Of a stretch of DNA of 64,000 nt, positions 18,718-26,208 are shown piece after piece. A program made the translations under genes and the position numbers. The DNA is taken from contig JBFMHF010000002.1 of the NCBI GenBank assembly GCA_040752975.1, positions 1-64,000 on the forward strand, written 5' to 3'. Below the pieces are notes generated by a model. That model had not been told where the DNA came from. It saw only the letters and a program-made list of their open reading frames with translations, and did no database searches. Numbering within the stretch: the stretch's first letter is position 1; the number at the start of each line of letters is the position of its first letter. The DNA is from JADLDB01 sp040752975 (GTDB lineage: Bacteria > Myxococcota > Myxococcia > Myxococcales > Myxococcaceae).

Positions 18718-20132
18718 GACTCTCTCCTGAAGGGGCTGGCGCTGACGGAGGCGGACAGCAGCGCTTCCACGGGTGCGGGCGCCGGCGCGGGCAGGACCGG
18801 GTGCGGCGCCGACGGGGCCCACGCGTCGAAGTCGGCCTGGGCGCGCCGCGCGTACGCCTCGCGCTTGTTGGCCTTCTTCAGCTTCCCTTCCAGCGGAGGG
18901 AAGAGCGCGAACACCACGTTGGTGGGCTGGTAGCGGTAGCCGGGCGGGTGCGCCTCGCCCGTGACGTGCCGGTAGAGCGCCCCCAGCGCCGTCGTCGCGG
19001 GCGGCGGCACGAAGGCCCGCCCGTTGAGCCGCGCGTGCACCGCGAGCGCCGTGAGGTAGCCGCAGCCCGCCGACTCCACGTAGCCCTCCACGCCGGTGAT
19101 CTGTCCGGCGAAGAAGAGCCGCGGCTCGGCCTTGAGCGAGAGATCGGCCGCCAGCAGCCGCGGCGCGTCGAGGAAGGTGTTCCGGTGGATCTGCCCCATG
19201 CGCAGCCACTCGGCGTGCTGGAGCCCGGGGATCATCCCGAAGATCCGCTTCTGCTCCGGCCAGGTGAGCCGCGTCTGAAAGCCCACCAGGTTCCACGCGG
19301 TGCCAGCGCGATCCTCCATGCGAAGCTGCACCACTGCGTGCGGCCAGCGCCCGGTGCGGGGATCCGTGAGGCCCACCGGCTTCATCGGCCCGTGCGACAG
19401 CACCTCGTCGCCGCGCTCCGCCATCACCTCGATCGGCAGGCAGCCCTCGAAGTAGCGGGGCTCCTCGAAGTCGTGCGGCGCCACCTTCGCGCCTGCGCGC
19501 ACCGCCTGCACGAAGGCCAGGTACTCGTCCTTCGTCATCGGCAGGTTGAGGTAGTCGTCGCCCTCGCCCTTCCCCCAGCGGCTCGCGCGGAAGGCGACGG
19601 AGTGATCGATGGAGTCGTCGGCGACGATCGGCGCGATCGCGTCGTAGAAATACAGCTTCTCGCCCACCAGCGGCGCCAGCGCGTCCGTCAGCGCCTGGGA
19701 CGTGAGCGGCCCGGTGGCGATCACCGTCACGCCCTCGGGAATGGCCGTCACCTCCCCGGGGACGATCTCCAGCTGGCGCTGCGAGGCGAGCCGGCCCTGC
19801 ACCGCCCGGGCGAAGCGCTCGCGATCGACGGCCAGCGCGTCACCCGCCGGCACCTTCGTCTCGTCCGCGCAGGACAGGATCAACGAGCCCACGCGCCGCA
19901 GCTCGGCGTGCAGCATGCCGATCGCGCTCTGCGGGTTGTCCGATCGCAGCGAGTTGCTGCACACCAGCTCTGCCAGGGCGTCCGACTGGTGGGCGGGCGA
20001 TCGCTTGACGGGCTTCTGCTCGCGCAGCACCACCCGGTGGCCCAGGCGCGCCAGCTGGAAGGCGCACTCGGCGCCGGCGAGGCCTCCGCCCACCACCGTC
20101 ACGGCCTGCCCTGGCGCTGCCACGAAAGACAC
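18714..20132 (-). CDS. trmFO: Methylenetetrahydrofolate-tRNA-(uracil-5-)-methyltransferase TrmFO
   Basis: FAD- and folate-dependent enzyme making 5-methyluridine at tRNA position 54. FAD motif VVGGGLAGAECA lies at the N-terminus. HQSDALAELVCSNSLRSD and the reactive-Cys loop YFEGCLPIE are family signatures. NTFLDAPRLL and FAGQITGVEGYVESA follow near the C-terminal third. I chose the GTG at 20130-20132 (472 residues) because GGGAGCGAGG precedes it; the longer frame would need TTG at 20183. The C-terminus has a Pro/Ala-rich extension. The last 4 bases overlap the next gene. Confidence 0.92.
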   Translation of the reverse strand: MSFVAAPGQAVTVVGGGLAGAECAFQLARLGHRVVLREQKPVKRSPAHQSDALAELVCSNSLRSDNPQSAIGMLHAELRRVGSLILSCADETKVPAGDALAVDRERFARAVQGRLASQRQLEIVPGEVTAIPEGVTVIATGPLTSQALTDALAPLVGEKLYFYDAIAPIVADDSIDHSVAFRASRWGKGEGDDYLNLPMTKDEYLAFVQAVRAGAKVAPHDFEEPRYFEGCLPIEVMAERGDEVLSHGPMKPVGLTDPRTGRWPHAVVQLRMEDRAGTAWNLVGFQTRLTWPEQKRIFGMIPGLQHAEWLRMGQIHRNTFLDAPRLLAADLSLKAEPRLFFAGQITGVEGYVESAGCGYLTALAVHARLNGRAFVPPPATTALGALYRHVTGEAHPPGYRYQPTNVVFALFPPLEGKLKKANKREAYARRAQADFDAWAPSAPHPVLPAPAPAPVEALLSASVSASPFRRES

Positions 20133-20214
20133 GTCTGCCTCGCTCCCGCAGTGGTCCTTGCCGCTGCTTCGGCTGTCGATCAAGCCCCGTGGGGCGCCGG
20201 GGGGCCGCTGGGGC

Positions 20215-20796
20215 TCACTCCGGGCTCTTCTGCAACACCACGAAGCGGAAGTTCTCGAGCTCGTTCTGCCCCGCGGTGTACAGCACCGACGACAACAGCT
20301 CGTAGGGCACGCGCTTGTCCCCGATGATCGACACCTCGCGGTTGAACGGGGCGGTGGGGTTGCGCTCGGCGATGTACTTGAGCTTCTCGACTTCCTTCTG
20401 AAGGGCGGCGTCCAGCGGCAGGATCTTCTTGCCCTCGAGATCCGATGGCTTCACCTGCATGTTCACCAGCTCGACCTTCTTCTTGTCGCCCACCAGGATG
20501 GACTTGGGCGTCACGGTGATGGCGATGGTGTCCTTCGGCGTGGTGCGGGTGGTGGACAGCGGAGGCCGAACGTCTTCCGACGCCGTCACGGTGATGGACG
20601 ACGCGGTGTAGGACTTGATGAGGAACACCAGGATGATGGTCATCATGTCCATCATCGCGGTGATGTTGAGCTCCTTGATCTCGCCCTCGGCCTCGCGGTC
20701 GACGCGCTTCTTCCGGGCCAGCGCCTTGCGGTAGCGCATGCGCTGGCGCTCATCGTCGCTCAGCTCGACTGCGGGACCGGTGGGTTGCTGGGCCAT
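20215..20796 (-). CDS. aglS: ExbD/TolR-family protein, AglS-like
   Basis: A 193-residue proton-channel partner. A charged cytoplasmic N-terminus leads to one transmembrane helix (about residues 46-64), with the ion-conducting Asp50 in ITAMMDMMTIILVF. A periplasmic TolR-like domain follows. It starts 6 bases after the aglQ-like stop and is the second TolR-type gene after a single TolQ, the order known for the Myxococcus gliding motor aglR-aglQ-aglS. The name is by order and composition; a different TolQR-type motor is possible. Confidence 0.8.
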   Translation of the reverse strand: MAQQPTGPAVELSDDERQRMRYRKALARKKRVDREAEGEIKELNITAMMDMMTIILVFLIKSYTASSITVTASEDVRPPLSTTRTTPKDTIAITVTPKSILVGDKKKVELVNMQVKPSDLEGKKILPLDAALQKEVEKLKYIAERNPTAPFNREVSIIGDKRVPYELLSSVLYTAGQNELENFRFVVLQKSPE

Positions 20797-20802
20797 GTCT
20801 TC

Positions 20803-21342
20803 TTAGAAGCTCGCCAGGGTGACGTCGGGGAAGAGCAGCTTGTGGTCCTTCGTCTCGCGGGTGGCGTCCATGGTGCCGACCAGCACCTCGTAGGGCGTCT
20901 CGGCGTCCGCCGCGAGGATCACCTTGCTCTCCGAAGGGAACTCGGTCTTCACCTTCTTCATCATCTCGGTGAGGGCCTCGTAGTCGTAGGTGCCATCGGC
21001 CTTGAGCGCGATGGTGGGAGCGCCCTCTCCAGGCGCCGCGTTGGCCGTCTCCGCCGTCTGCCCGGGCAGCACGCCGCCGGTGGCGGCCACGAAGAAGCCC
21101 TTCTTGCCCACGGCGACGGTCAAGGTGAGGGGGGGCTTGTCTGACTCGCCTGCCCCGCCAGCACCGGCGCCGTACGAAGGGGCATTGACGTTCAAGATGC
21201 CGAACGTCGCCAGGCCCGTCATCGACAGGAGCATGAAGATGATCAAGTTCATGAGGATGTCGAGGTACGGGACGATGTTGAGCTCGCCCGCGTGCTCTTC
21301 TTCCTTCGGCTTGATCTTCCGTCTGGAGAAGTAGAAGGCCAT
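20803..21342 (-). CDS. aglQ: ExbD/TolR-family protein, AglQ-like
   Basis: A 179-residue TolR/MotB-type stator subunit. With the ATG at 21340-21342 the channel aspartate in NIVPYLDILMNLIIF is residue 28. From memory, Asp28 is the functionally essential residue of Myxococcus AglQ, so the numbering supports this name. One transmembrane helix is followed by a periplasmic domain with a Gly-rich insert (YGAGAGGAGE) and a TolR-like C-terminal part. It lies between the AglR-like and AglS-like genes. A GTG four codons upstream is an alternative start. Confidence 0.82.
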   Translation of the reverse strand: MAFYFSRRKIKPKEEEHAGELNIVPYLDILMNLIIFMLLSMTGLATFGILNVNAPSYGAGAGGAGESDKPPLTLTVAVGKKGFFVAATGGVLPGQTAETANAAPGEGAPTIALKADGTYDYEALTEMMKKVKTEFPSESKVILAADAETPYEVLVGTMDATRETKDHKLLFPDVTLASF

Positions 21343-21396
21343 CTCTCGTCCCACCCGACAGCAGGTGGTGCTCCCTGGTTCCTGTCCTGCCCGTTC

Positions 21397-22134
21397 TTAC
21401 GAGGCCTTCTCGAAGTCCATCGCGCTGGTCTCCCCGGCCGCCCGGCGACCCAGGAGGTTCTCGAGCTTCATCGCGTTGAGCTCGACGGTCTCGATCATGT
21501 TCCGCGCGTAAGCGGTGAGGAACAGGTGGGCGATGATGCAGATCACGGCGATGGAGAGGCCGAAGAACGTGTTGTTCATGGCCTCGGAGATGCCCTTCGA
21601 GAGCAGTGCCTGCTTCTGATCCGCGGGGACGTTGCCGAGCGACTTGAACGTCCCGATGAGGCCGAACACGGTGCCGACCAGCCCGACGAGGGTGGCGATG
21701 TTGGCCAGCGACCACAGCCACTGGATGCGGGCAGAGATGTGGGGGTTGTTCTCGAGGATCGACTCTTCGAGGGCCTTGGCGACCTCGATCTCACCGCGGT
21801 TGGCGCGGGTGAGGCCGGCGCGCACCACCTTGGCCAGGGGAGAGTTGGGCGCGGCCCCGCACAGCTTCACGGCGCGGTCGACATTGCCGGCCATCACCAG
21901 CTTGGTGATCTGCTCCATGAAGGGCGCGGCGTTCAGGTTGTACCGGAACATCAAGGTGATGGTCCGCTCCACGACGACGGCCAACGCGGCCGCCAGCCAG
22001 AAGATGTTGATGAACATGAACGGGCCGCCTTCCTTGAAGAAGGCGACGACTTCGTGAGTGAAGCCCCCGCTCTTGGCGGGCTCCGCGGCCAACACCACGT
22101 CGACGAGGTGGTGCATCATCATTCCGGCGGACAT
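21397..22134 (-). CDS. aglR: MotA/TolQ/ExbB proton channel protein, AglR-like
   Basis: A 245-residue inner-membrane protein of the TolQ family. The first transmembrane helix is near residues 38-58 and the second and third lie in the conserved C-terminal half. The hallmark LANIATLVGLVGTVFGLIG and SEAMNNTFFGLSIAVICI segments form the channel. In Myxococcus AglR forms a proton-driven motor with AglQ and AglS that powers focal-adhesion gliding. AAAGGAACC about 10 bases upstream may be its ribosome site. The leader carries a hairpin and a G10 tract. Confidence 0.85.
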   Translation of the reverse strand: MSAGMMMHHLVDVVLAAEPAKSGGFTHEVVAFFKEGGPFMFINIFWLAAALAVVVERTITLMFRYNLNAAPFMEQITKLVMAGNVDRAVKLCGAAPNSPLAKVVRAGLTRANRGEIEVAKALEESILENNPHISARIQWLWSLANIATLVGLVGTVFGLIGTFKSLGNVPADQKQALLSKGISEAMNNTFFGLSIAVICIIAHLFLTAYARNMIETVELNAMKLENLLGRRAAGETSAMDFEKAS

Positions 22135-22154
22135 GTGTGGTCTCGGTTCCTTTC

Positions 22155-22181
22155 AACCCAGACGGCAAAAGACTCTGGGTT
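22155..22181 (-). promoter_or_regulatory. 8-bp inverted repeat in the aglR leader
   Basis: AACCCAGA (22155-22162) and TCTGGGTT (22174-22181) are perfect inverted copies with an 11-base loop. It lies 21 bases upstream of the aglR start, inside the likely mRNA leader. On the plus strand it is followed by TTTC, too little for a convincing terminator. It could be a leader hairpin affecting aglR translation or a protein-binding site. Confidence 0.5.
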
Positions 22182-22191
22182 TCTAGTTGGG

Positions 22192-22201
22192 CCCCCCCCC
22201 C
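22192..22201. repeat. Homopolymer tract C10 (G10 on the aglR sense strand)
   Basis: Ten C in a row between the dprA stop and the aglR leader hairpin, about 58 bases upstream of the aglR start. Long G/C runs are prone to slippage, so its length may vary between cells or be misread. No other comparable homopolymer was noticed in the window. Confidence 0.85.
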
Positions 22202-22226
22202 ATCGTCAACAAAGCAGCGCAGCCCT

Positions 22227-23336
22227 TCACGACACGCGCTCGAAACGTTTGCCGGCCCTCTGCAGCGCGGCGCCGGCCAGCTCGAGCTCGAGCAGGGCAG
22301 CGGCGGCGTCGGCCGGATCCATCGGAGTGAGCCGTTCCATCAGCTCGTCGAACGACGTCGCGGCGAGCGTCAGCGCGGCCAGCACCTGCTCGGCTGCCGG
22401 GCTGAGCGGATTCCGGGGGCGATCCTCGCCTTCCGGCCGGGGCGACAGGGTCCCGGTGAGCCCCAGCGCAGCCAGGACGTCTCCCACGGACAGGCACGGG
22501 CGCGCCCCGTCCCTCAGGAGCGCGTTGCTGCCCACCGCGGCCTTGTTCCAGGGATCTCCGGGCATCGCCAGGAGCGGCCGCTGTTGATCGCGCGCATGCC
22601 TGGCGGTGATCAACGCCCCCGAGTCCCTGGGCGCGCGGGCGATGATCACCGCGTCGGCCGCGCCGCTGATCCACTCGTTGCGCATGACGAAGGTGCCCTT
22701 GTCGGGCCGCCGCCCCGGGGGGAACTGGGAGAAGAACGTCCCGTCCCCCGAGAGGAAAGGCTTCTTGAGGATGGCCTGGGCCACGTCCATCTGCTCGATG
22801 GCGCAGCCGAGGAAGGCCCACGTCTCCCCGCCCGCGTCGAGCGCGCCGAGGTGGGCCACCCGGTCGATCCCCTCCGCTGCCCCCGACACCACGCCCACTC
22901 CCTGCCACGCGAGCTCCGCGGCCAGCCTGCGCACCTGGTGCGTCGAGCCTGTCTCCGGGTTGCGCGTGCCGACCAGCGCCACCCGGCGCCGCGGCGGCCC
23001 TTCCGCCCCCGGGCCGAGCTTGAAGAGGACCGGTGGCATCTCGCGCAGGCGCTTGAGCGCCGGCGGCCACCCCGGGTGATCGGGGAAGATCATCTCGTAG
23101 CCGAGGCGTGCCAGGCTCCGGTCGAGCCGGTCGGCGACCGACGCAAGGCACTCCACCCGGGACAGCACGTCCACCGCGGGTTGCCTCAGGTCGACCTCGC
23201 CCAACCAGCTCCGCAGGGGGCGTTCGAGCAGCTCTCCCATCGCAGGGAAGGCCGCCCGCACCGCCTCCACCGTCTTGATGCCCACCTCAGGCAGCGACCA
23301 CAGCGCCGCCACCACCCGCCGCTCCATCCCGTCCAT
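22227..23336 (-). CDS. dprA: DNA-processing protein DprA
   Basis: Recombination mediator that loads RecA on incoming single-stranded DNA. About 369 residues from the ATG at 23334-23336; an alternative ATG is 9 bases later. A helical N-terminal region (ALWSLPEVGIKTVEA) precedes the Rossmann core, with VALVGTRNPETGS, VVSGAAEGIDRVAHLGAL, and DSGALITARHARDQQRPLLAMPGD split over conserved strands. The C-terminal winged-helix-like domain ends in ERVS. The frame continues upstream into the LysM gene, so the start is inferred from the domain boundary. Confidence 0.88.
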   Translation of the reverse strand: MDGMERRVVAALWSLPEVGIKTVEAVRAAFPAMGELLERPLRSWLGEVDLRQPAVDVLSRVECLASVADRLDRSLARLGYEMIFPDHPGWPPALKRLREMPPVLFKLGPGAEGPPRRRVALVGTRNPETGSTHQVRRLAAELAWQGVGVVSGAAEGIDRVAHLGALDAGGETWAFLGCAIEQMDVAQAILKKPFLSGDGTFFSQFPPGRRPDKGTFVMRNEWISGAADAVIIARAPRDSGALITARHARDQQRPLLAMPGDPWNKAAVGSNALLRDGARPCLSVGDVLAALGLTGTLSPRPEGEDRPRNPLSPAAEQVLAALTLAATSFDELMERLTPMDPADAAAALLELELAGAALQRAGKRFERVS

Positions 23337-23389
23337 AGGCAGGCAGGGGTACCACAGCGGTCTGACATCCAGCCTGCCGGCCTGCCGGC

Positions 23390-24553
23390 CTACCGGGACG
23401 CCCGCCGGCTGCTGCTCGCCCGGATCTCGGCGTGATCGCCGCGGACCAGCTCGCGCAGGGCCTTCGACACCAGGCAGATCGTCGTCTTCGACTTGACCTC
23501 GAAGGCCACGCACTCGCCGACGTCCTCCCGGGGCCACTGCTCCTCGATGCGGCTGGGGTTCAGCATGTTGTCCTGCGCCAGGGCGTCGTGCTGCCGCCAG
23601 ATGGAGAAGGTGCTGCCGTTCTTCACCCCGTCGTCCGAGCCCTTGTCGATGATCAGGAGCTGGTGCTCGGCGAAGACGTTGAGGGCGCGGTTCGGGGCGC
23701 CCACGACGAAGGCGTCCTTCACGTCCCGCTCGTTGGGCCGGGCCGCCACCTGCCGCATCATCTCCTCACCTCCGGGCCCGAGGAGATCGCCCCGCATCAC
23801 CACGTCCTGCTGGCGGACGATCACCGCCTTCGCCATGCCCCCCTTGTCCAGACCGGTGACCTTCATCTGGCCGACGATGCGGGTGTACACGCCCACCGGC
23901 TCCTGGGTGACGGGGTGCAGCACTTCGCCCATGTTGCGGAAGATGAGGTACGTCTCGCCGACCTTCGCGGTGCCCGCCTTCGCGAAGCTGACGTACACCG
24001 TCTCGGGGAAGAAGAGGTGCTCCGTCTCACCGAAGGAGCCCTCGATGCGCCCGCTCTCCTGCACCTCCTGGGTGGTGATGAAGCCCGGCGTCAGCACGCT
24101 GAGCGACGAGCGTGGCCGGAAGCCGATCTGCCCGGCGACCTGGACTCGATCATCGTCACCGATCAACTGGCCTTCGAGGATGTCGGGGGTTTCGGGCTGG
24201 CCGACCTCCACCTGGGTGGGGACCTCTTCACCCGTCGGGAAGAAGCGGACCAGGTTGCCCGGGTAGATCCAGTGGGGGTTGGCGATCTCGGGGTTGTACG
24301 ACCAGACCTTCGGCCAGTACCACGGGCTGCCCAGATAGCGCTGCGAGAGATCCCACAGGGTGTCGCCCTTCTCGACGGTGTGCTGCGAGCCGGGCGCCTG
24401 GGACTTCTCGCTGTCCGAGGGCGCGACGGTGGCGGCCCCTTCCGGTTGCGCGTTGTCTTCCTCGGCGGCGACCTCCTCGTCGGACTGGGCGAAGGCGGCC
24501 ACGGGGCTCAAGGCGAAGAGGCAGAAGGCGGCGGTGAAGAGGTGCTTGCGCAT
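23390..24553 (-). CDS. Exported LysM-domain protein
   Basis: A 387-residue protein with a clear signal peptide (cleavage after AAFA). One LysM domain (about residues 57-108) reads HTVEKGDTLWDLSQRYLGSPWYW, which should bind peptidoglycan. The rest is a beta-rich periplasmic region, with GSDDGVKNGSTFSIWR in a segment seen in similar myxobacterial LysM proteins. It lies 12 bases after the CpoB-like gene and 53 bases before dprA. Probably an envelope-structure protein; no hydrolase domain is visible. Confidence 0.85.
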   Translation of the reverse strand: MRKHLFTAAFCLFALSPVAAFAQSDEEVAAEEDNAQPEGAATVAPSDSEKSQAPGSQHTVEKGDTLWDLSQRYLGSPWYWPKVWSYNPEIANPHWIYPGNLVRFFPTGEEVPTQVEVGQPETPDILEGQLIGDDDRVQVAGQIGFRPRSSLSVLTPGFITTQEVQESGRIEGSFGETEHLFFPETVYVSFAKAGTAKVGETYLIFRNMGEVLHPVTQEPVGVYTRIVGQMKVTGLDKGGMAKAVIVRQQDVVMRGDLLGPGGEEMMRQVAARPNERDVKDAFVVGAPNRALNVFAEHQLLIIDKGSDDGVKNGSTFSIWRQHDALAQDNMLNPSRIEEQWPREDVGECVAFEVKSKTTICLVSKALRELVRGDHAEIRASSSRRASR

Positions 24554-24565
24554 GGCGTGTGCTCG

Positions 24566-25360
24566 CTACGGAGAGGCGGCCTGGGCCGCGGAGTGAGAGG
24601 TGAGGCGCGCCTGGGCCTGCTGGGCAGCGGGCGTGCCGGGGTAGGAGTGGACGATGCGCTCCCAGGTGGTGCGCGCTTCCTTCGGCTGCTTCAGCTTCAC
24701 GCGGCAGTCGGCCAGCTTCAGCATCGAGTCCACCACCGCGTCGCCGGCCGGGTACTCCGCGGTGACGCGCTGGAAGCTGGACGCCGCGCCCTCGAAGTCC
24801 TCGAGGCTCATCAGGCCCACGCCCGCGAAGTAGAGGGCGTTGTCGGCGCGTGGGTGGCGGGGCCAGTCGACGACGAACTTCTGCATCCCCTGCACCCCGC
24901 CCTGGGAGTTGCCCGTCTTGAGGGAGTCCAGCGCGCGCTCGAACTGCGCGTCGGCGATCGCCACGTCCGTCGGATCGTCCGGGTCGCTGGCGGCCTTCGC
25001 CGGATCCGCATTGCGCAGCTCGTCCACCACGCCCTCAGGCGGCTCGACGACGGTCACGCCGGTGTCCAGCCTGGGTGCCGACTCCCGCTTCGGCTTGAGC
25101 TTCACCACGGTGAGCGCGGGCAGCGCGTCGAGCGTGCTGTCGGCCTTCGGGACGGCCGCGGCCGCCTTCGGAGAAGCGCCCCGAGTCGCTTGCGCGAGGG
25201 CGGCGCGTTGCTCCAGCTTGTCCAGGCGGGCCTCGAGGCGGGCGTTGTCGGCCCTCAGCGCACGCACCGAGGCCGTCAGCTCGTCGAGCTGCGTGCGGGT
25301 CTCCGGACCTGTCGCGCACCCGCTGAGCGCGATCCAGGCGATGATGGACGTGGGACGGAT
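24566..25360 (-). CDS. CpoB/YbgF-like TPR lipoprotein with no ordinary start codon
   Basis: The frame encodes a short hydrophobic stretch and a perfect lipobox (IALSGC). A coiled coil (about residues 20-55, ADNARLEARLDKLEQ), a linker and a YbgF-type C-terminal TPR domain (QFERALDSLKTGN onward) follow. After the upstream in-frame TGA no ATG, GTG or TTG occurs before the lipobox; the first is GTG at 25265-25267, which would delete the signal. I set the start at the ATC at 25358-25360, giving a 15-residue signal (264 residues in all). Rare AUC initiation, a substitution, or a sequence error are alternatives. Confidence 0.75.
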   Translation of the reverse strand: MRPTSIIAWIALSGCATGPETRTQLDELTASVRALRADNARLEARLDKLEQRAALAQATRGASPKAAAAVPKADSTLDALPALTVVKLKPKRESAPRLDTGVTVVEPPEGVVDELRNADPAKAASDPDDPTDVAIADAQFERALDSLKTGNSQGGVQGMQKFVVDWPRHPRADNALYFAGVGLMSLEDFEGAASSFQRVTAEYPAGDAVVDSMLKLADCRVKLKQPKEARTTWERIVHSYPGTPAAQQAQARLTSHSAAQAASP

Positions 25361-25370
25361 GACAAGGGGG

Positions 25371-25400
25371 AGGATAGGGACCGCGCGGAAGGAGGGTCAA
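25371..25400 (-). promoter_or_regulatory. Candidate sigma-70-type promoter for the CpoB-like gene
   Basis: On the minus strand TTGACC (25400-25395) and TATCCT (25376-25371) are 18 bases apart, in the gap after pgeF. Transcription would begin a few bases before the ATC proposed as start, so the message could be leaderless or nearly so. There is no Shine-Dalgarno-like sequence; the stretch is pyrimidine-rich. Confidence 0.45.
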
Positions 25401-25436
25401 GAAATGGGCCCCGGGCCACTGCTACATGTCTGTGCG

Positions 25437-26189
25437 TCACCGGCACGCGATGAAAGACAGGTGCCGGCCCGTGTGCCCGCGATCTCTCCGGTGTGAGAAG
25501 AACCGCGCATCACACATGGTGCAGTGAGGCAACGCGCCCACGTGGGCATCCGACAGCCCCGCGCGCAGGAGCGCCAGCCGCACCGCCCGCGGGAGATCGA
25601 TGTGGCGCTTCTCCTTCCCGGGCACGGCCACCACCACGGTGTCATCGAAGGCGGCTCGGAACCGCTCGGGGAGCTCGCCGTCCACCTCGAAGCAGCAGCG
25701 CTGGATGCAGGGGCCGATCACCGCGCGCAGGTCCTCGGGGCGGCTGCCAGCCTGCGCGAGCAGCGCCACCGCGCGCGAGGCGATGTCGGCGATGACTCCA
25801 CGCCAGCCCGCGTGCACCGCCGCGACCCGCCGGCCCACCGGATCCTCGAGGAGGATGGGCAGGCAGTCGGCCGTGCGCACTCCCACCGCGGTGCCCTTCA
25901 CGTCCGTCCAGAGGCCGTCGGCCTCCCCCACCACGGGCCGGGGCTCGTCGCCACCGGCGGGGCCACCCCGCAGCACCACGTCGCCGTGCACCTGCGAGAC
26001 GGTGAGCAGCGCGCCGGCCTCCACGCCCGCTTCCCGCGCCACGCGCCTCAGGTTCTCCTGCACCGCGCGCGGATCATCGCCCACCGAGGGAGAGCAGTTG
26101 AGCGAAGCGAACGGGCCTTCAGACACCCCTCCGGCGCGCGTCGGAAAGCCGTGGGGGACGCCGAGGAGCGGGCTCTGGATCAACTCCAC
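25437..26189 (-). CDS. pgeF: Peptidoglycan editing factor PgeF (YfiH/DUF152, laccase-like)
   Basis: Copper/zinc-dependent family that prevents wrong amino acids in peptidoglycan stems. 250 residues from GTG at 26187-26189; the frame continues upstream but has no matching sequence there. Signatures are TVSQVHGD, GTAVGVRTADCLPILL, VHAGWRGV and GPCIQRCCFEV, which carry the metal-binding His and Cys. Divergent from the diguanylate cyclase with only 19 bases between starts. Confidence 0.9.
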   Translation of the reverse strand: MELIQSPLLGVPHGFPTRAGGVSEGPFASLNCSPSVGDDPRAVQENLRRVAREAGVEAGALLTVSQVHGDVVLRGGPAGGDEPRPVVGEADGLWTDVKGTAVGVRTADCLPILLEDPVGRRVAAVHAGWRGVIADIASRAVALLAQAGSRPEDLRAVIGPCIQRCCFEVDGELPERFRAAFDDTVVVAVPGKEKRHIDLPRAVRLALLRAGLSDAHVGALPHCTMCDARFFSHRRDRGHTGRHLSFIACR

Positions 26190-26208
26190 GCTTCCACCAT
26201 AGCCCAAC

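Noticed and set aside
16909..18933. Plus-strand frame of 674 codons
   Set aside because: Antisense to the TolB-like lipoprotein; no domain, and the minus-strand gene has proper overlap with trmFO.
20133..20183. Longer trmFO start at TTG 20183
   Set aside because: TTG without a clear ribosome site; GTG at 20132 has GGGAGCGAGG upstream and leaves the FAD motif at the usual distance.
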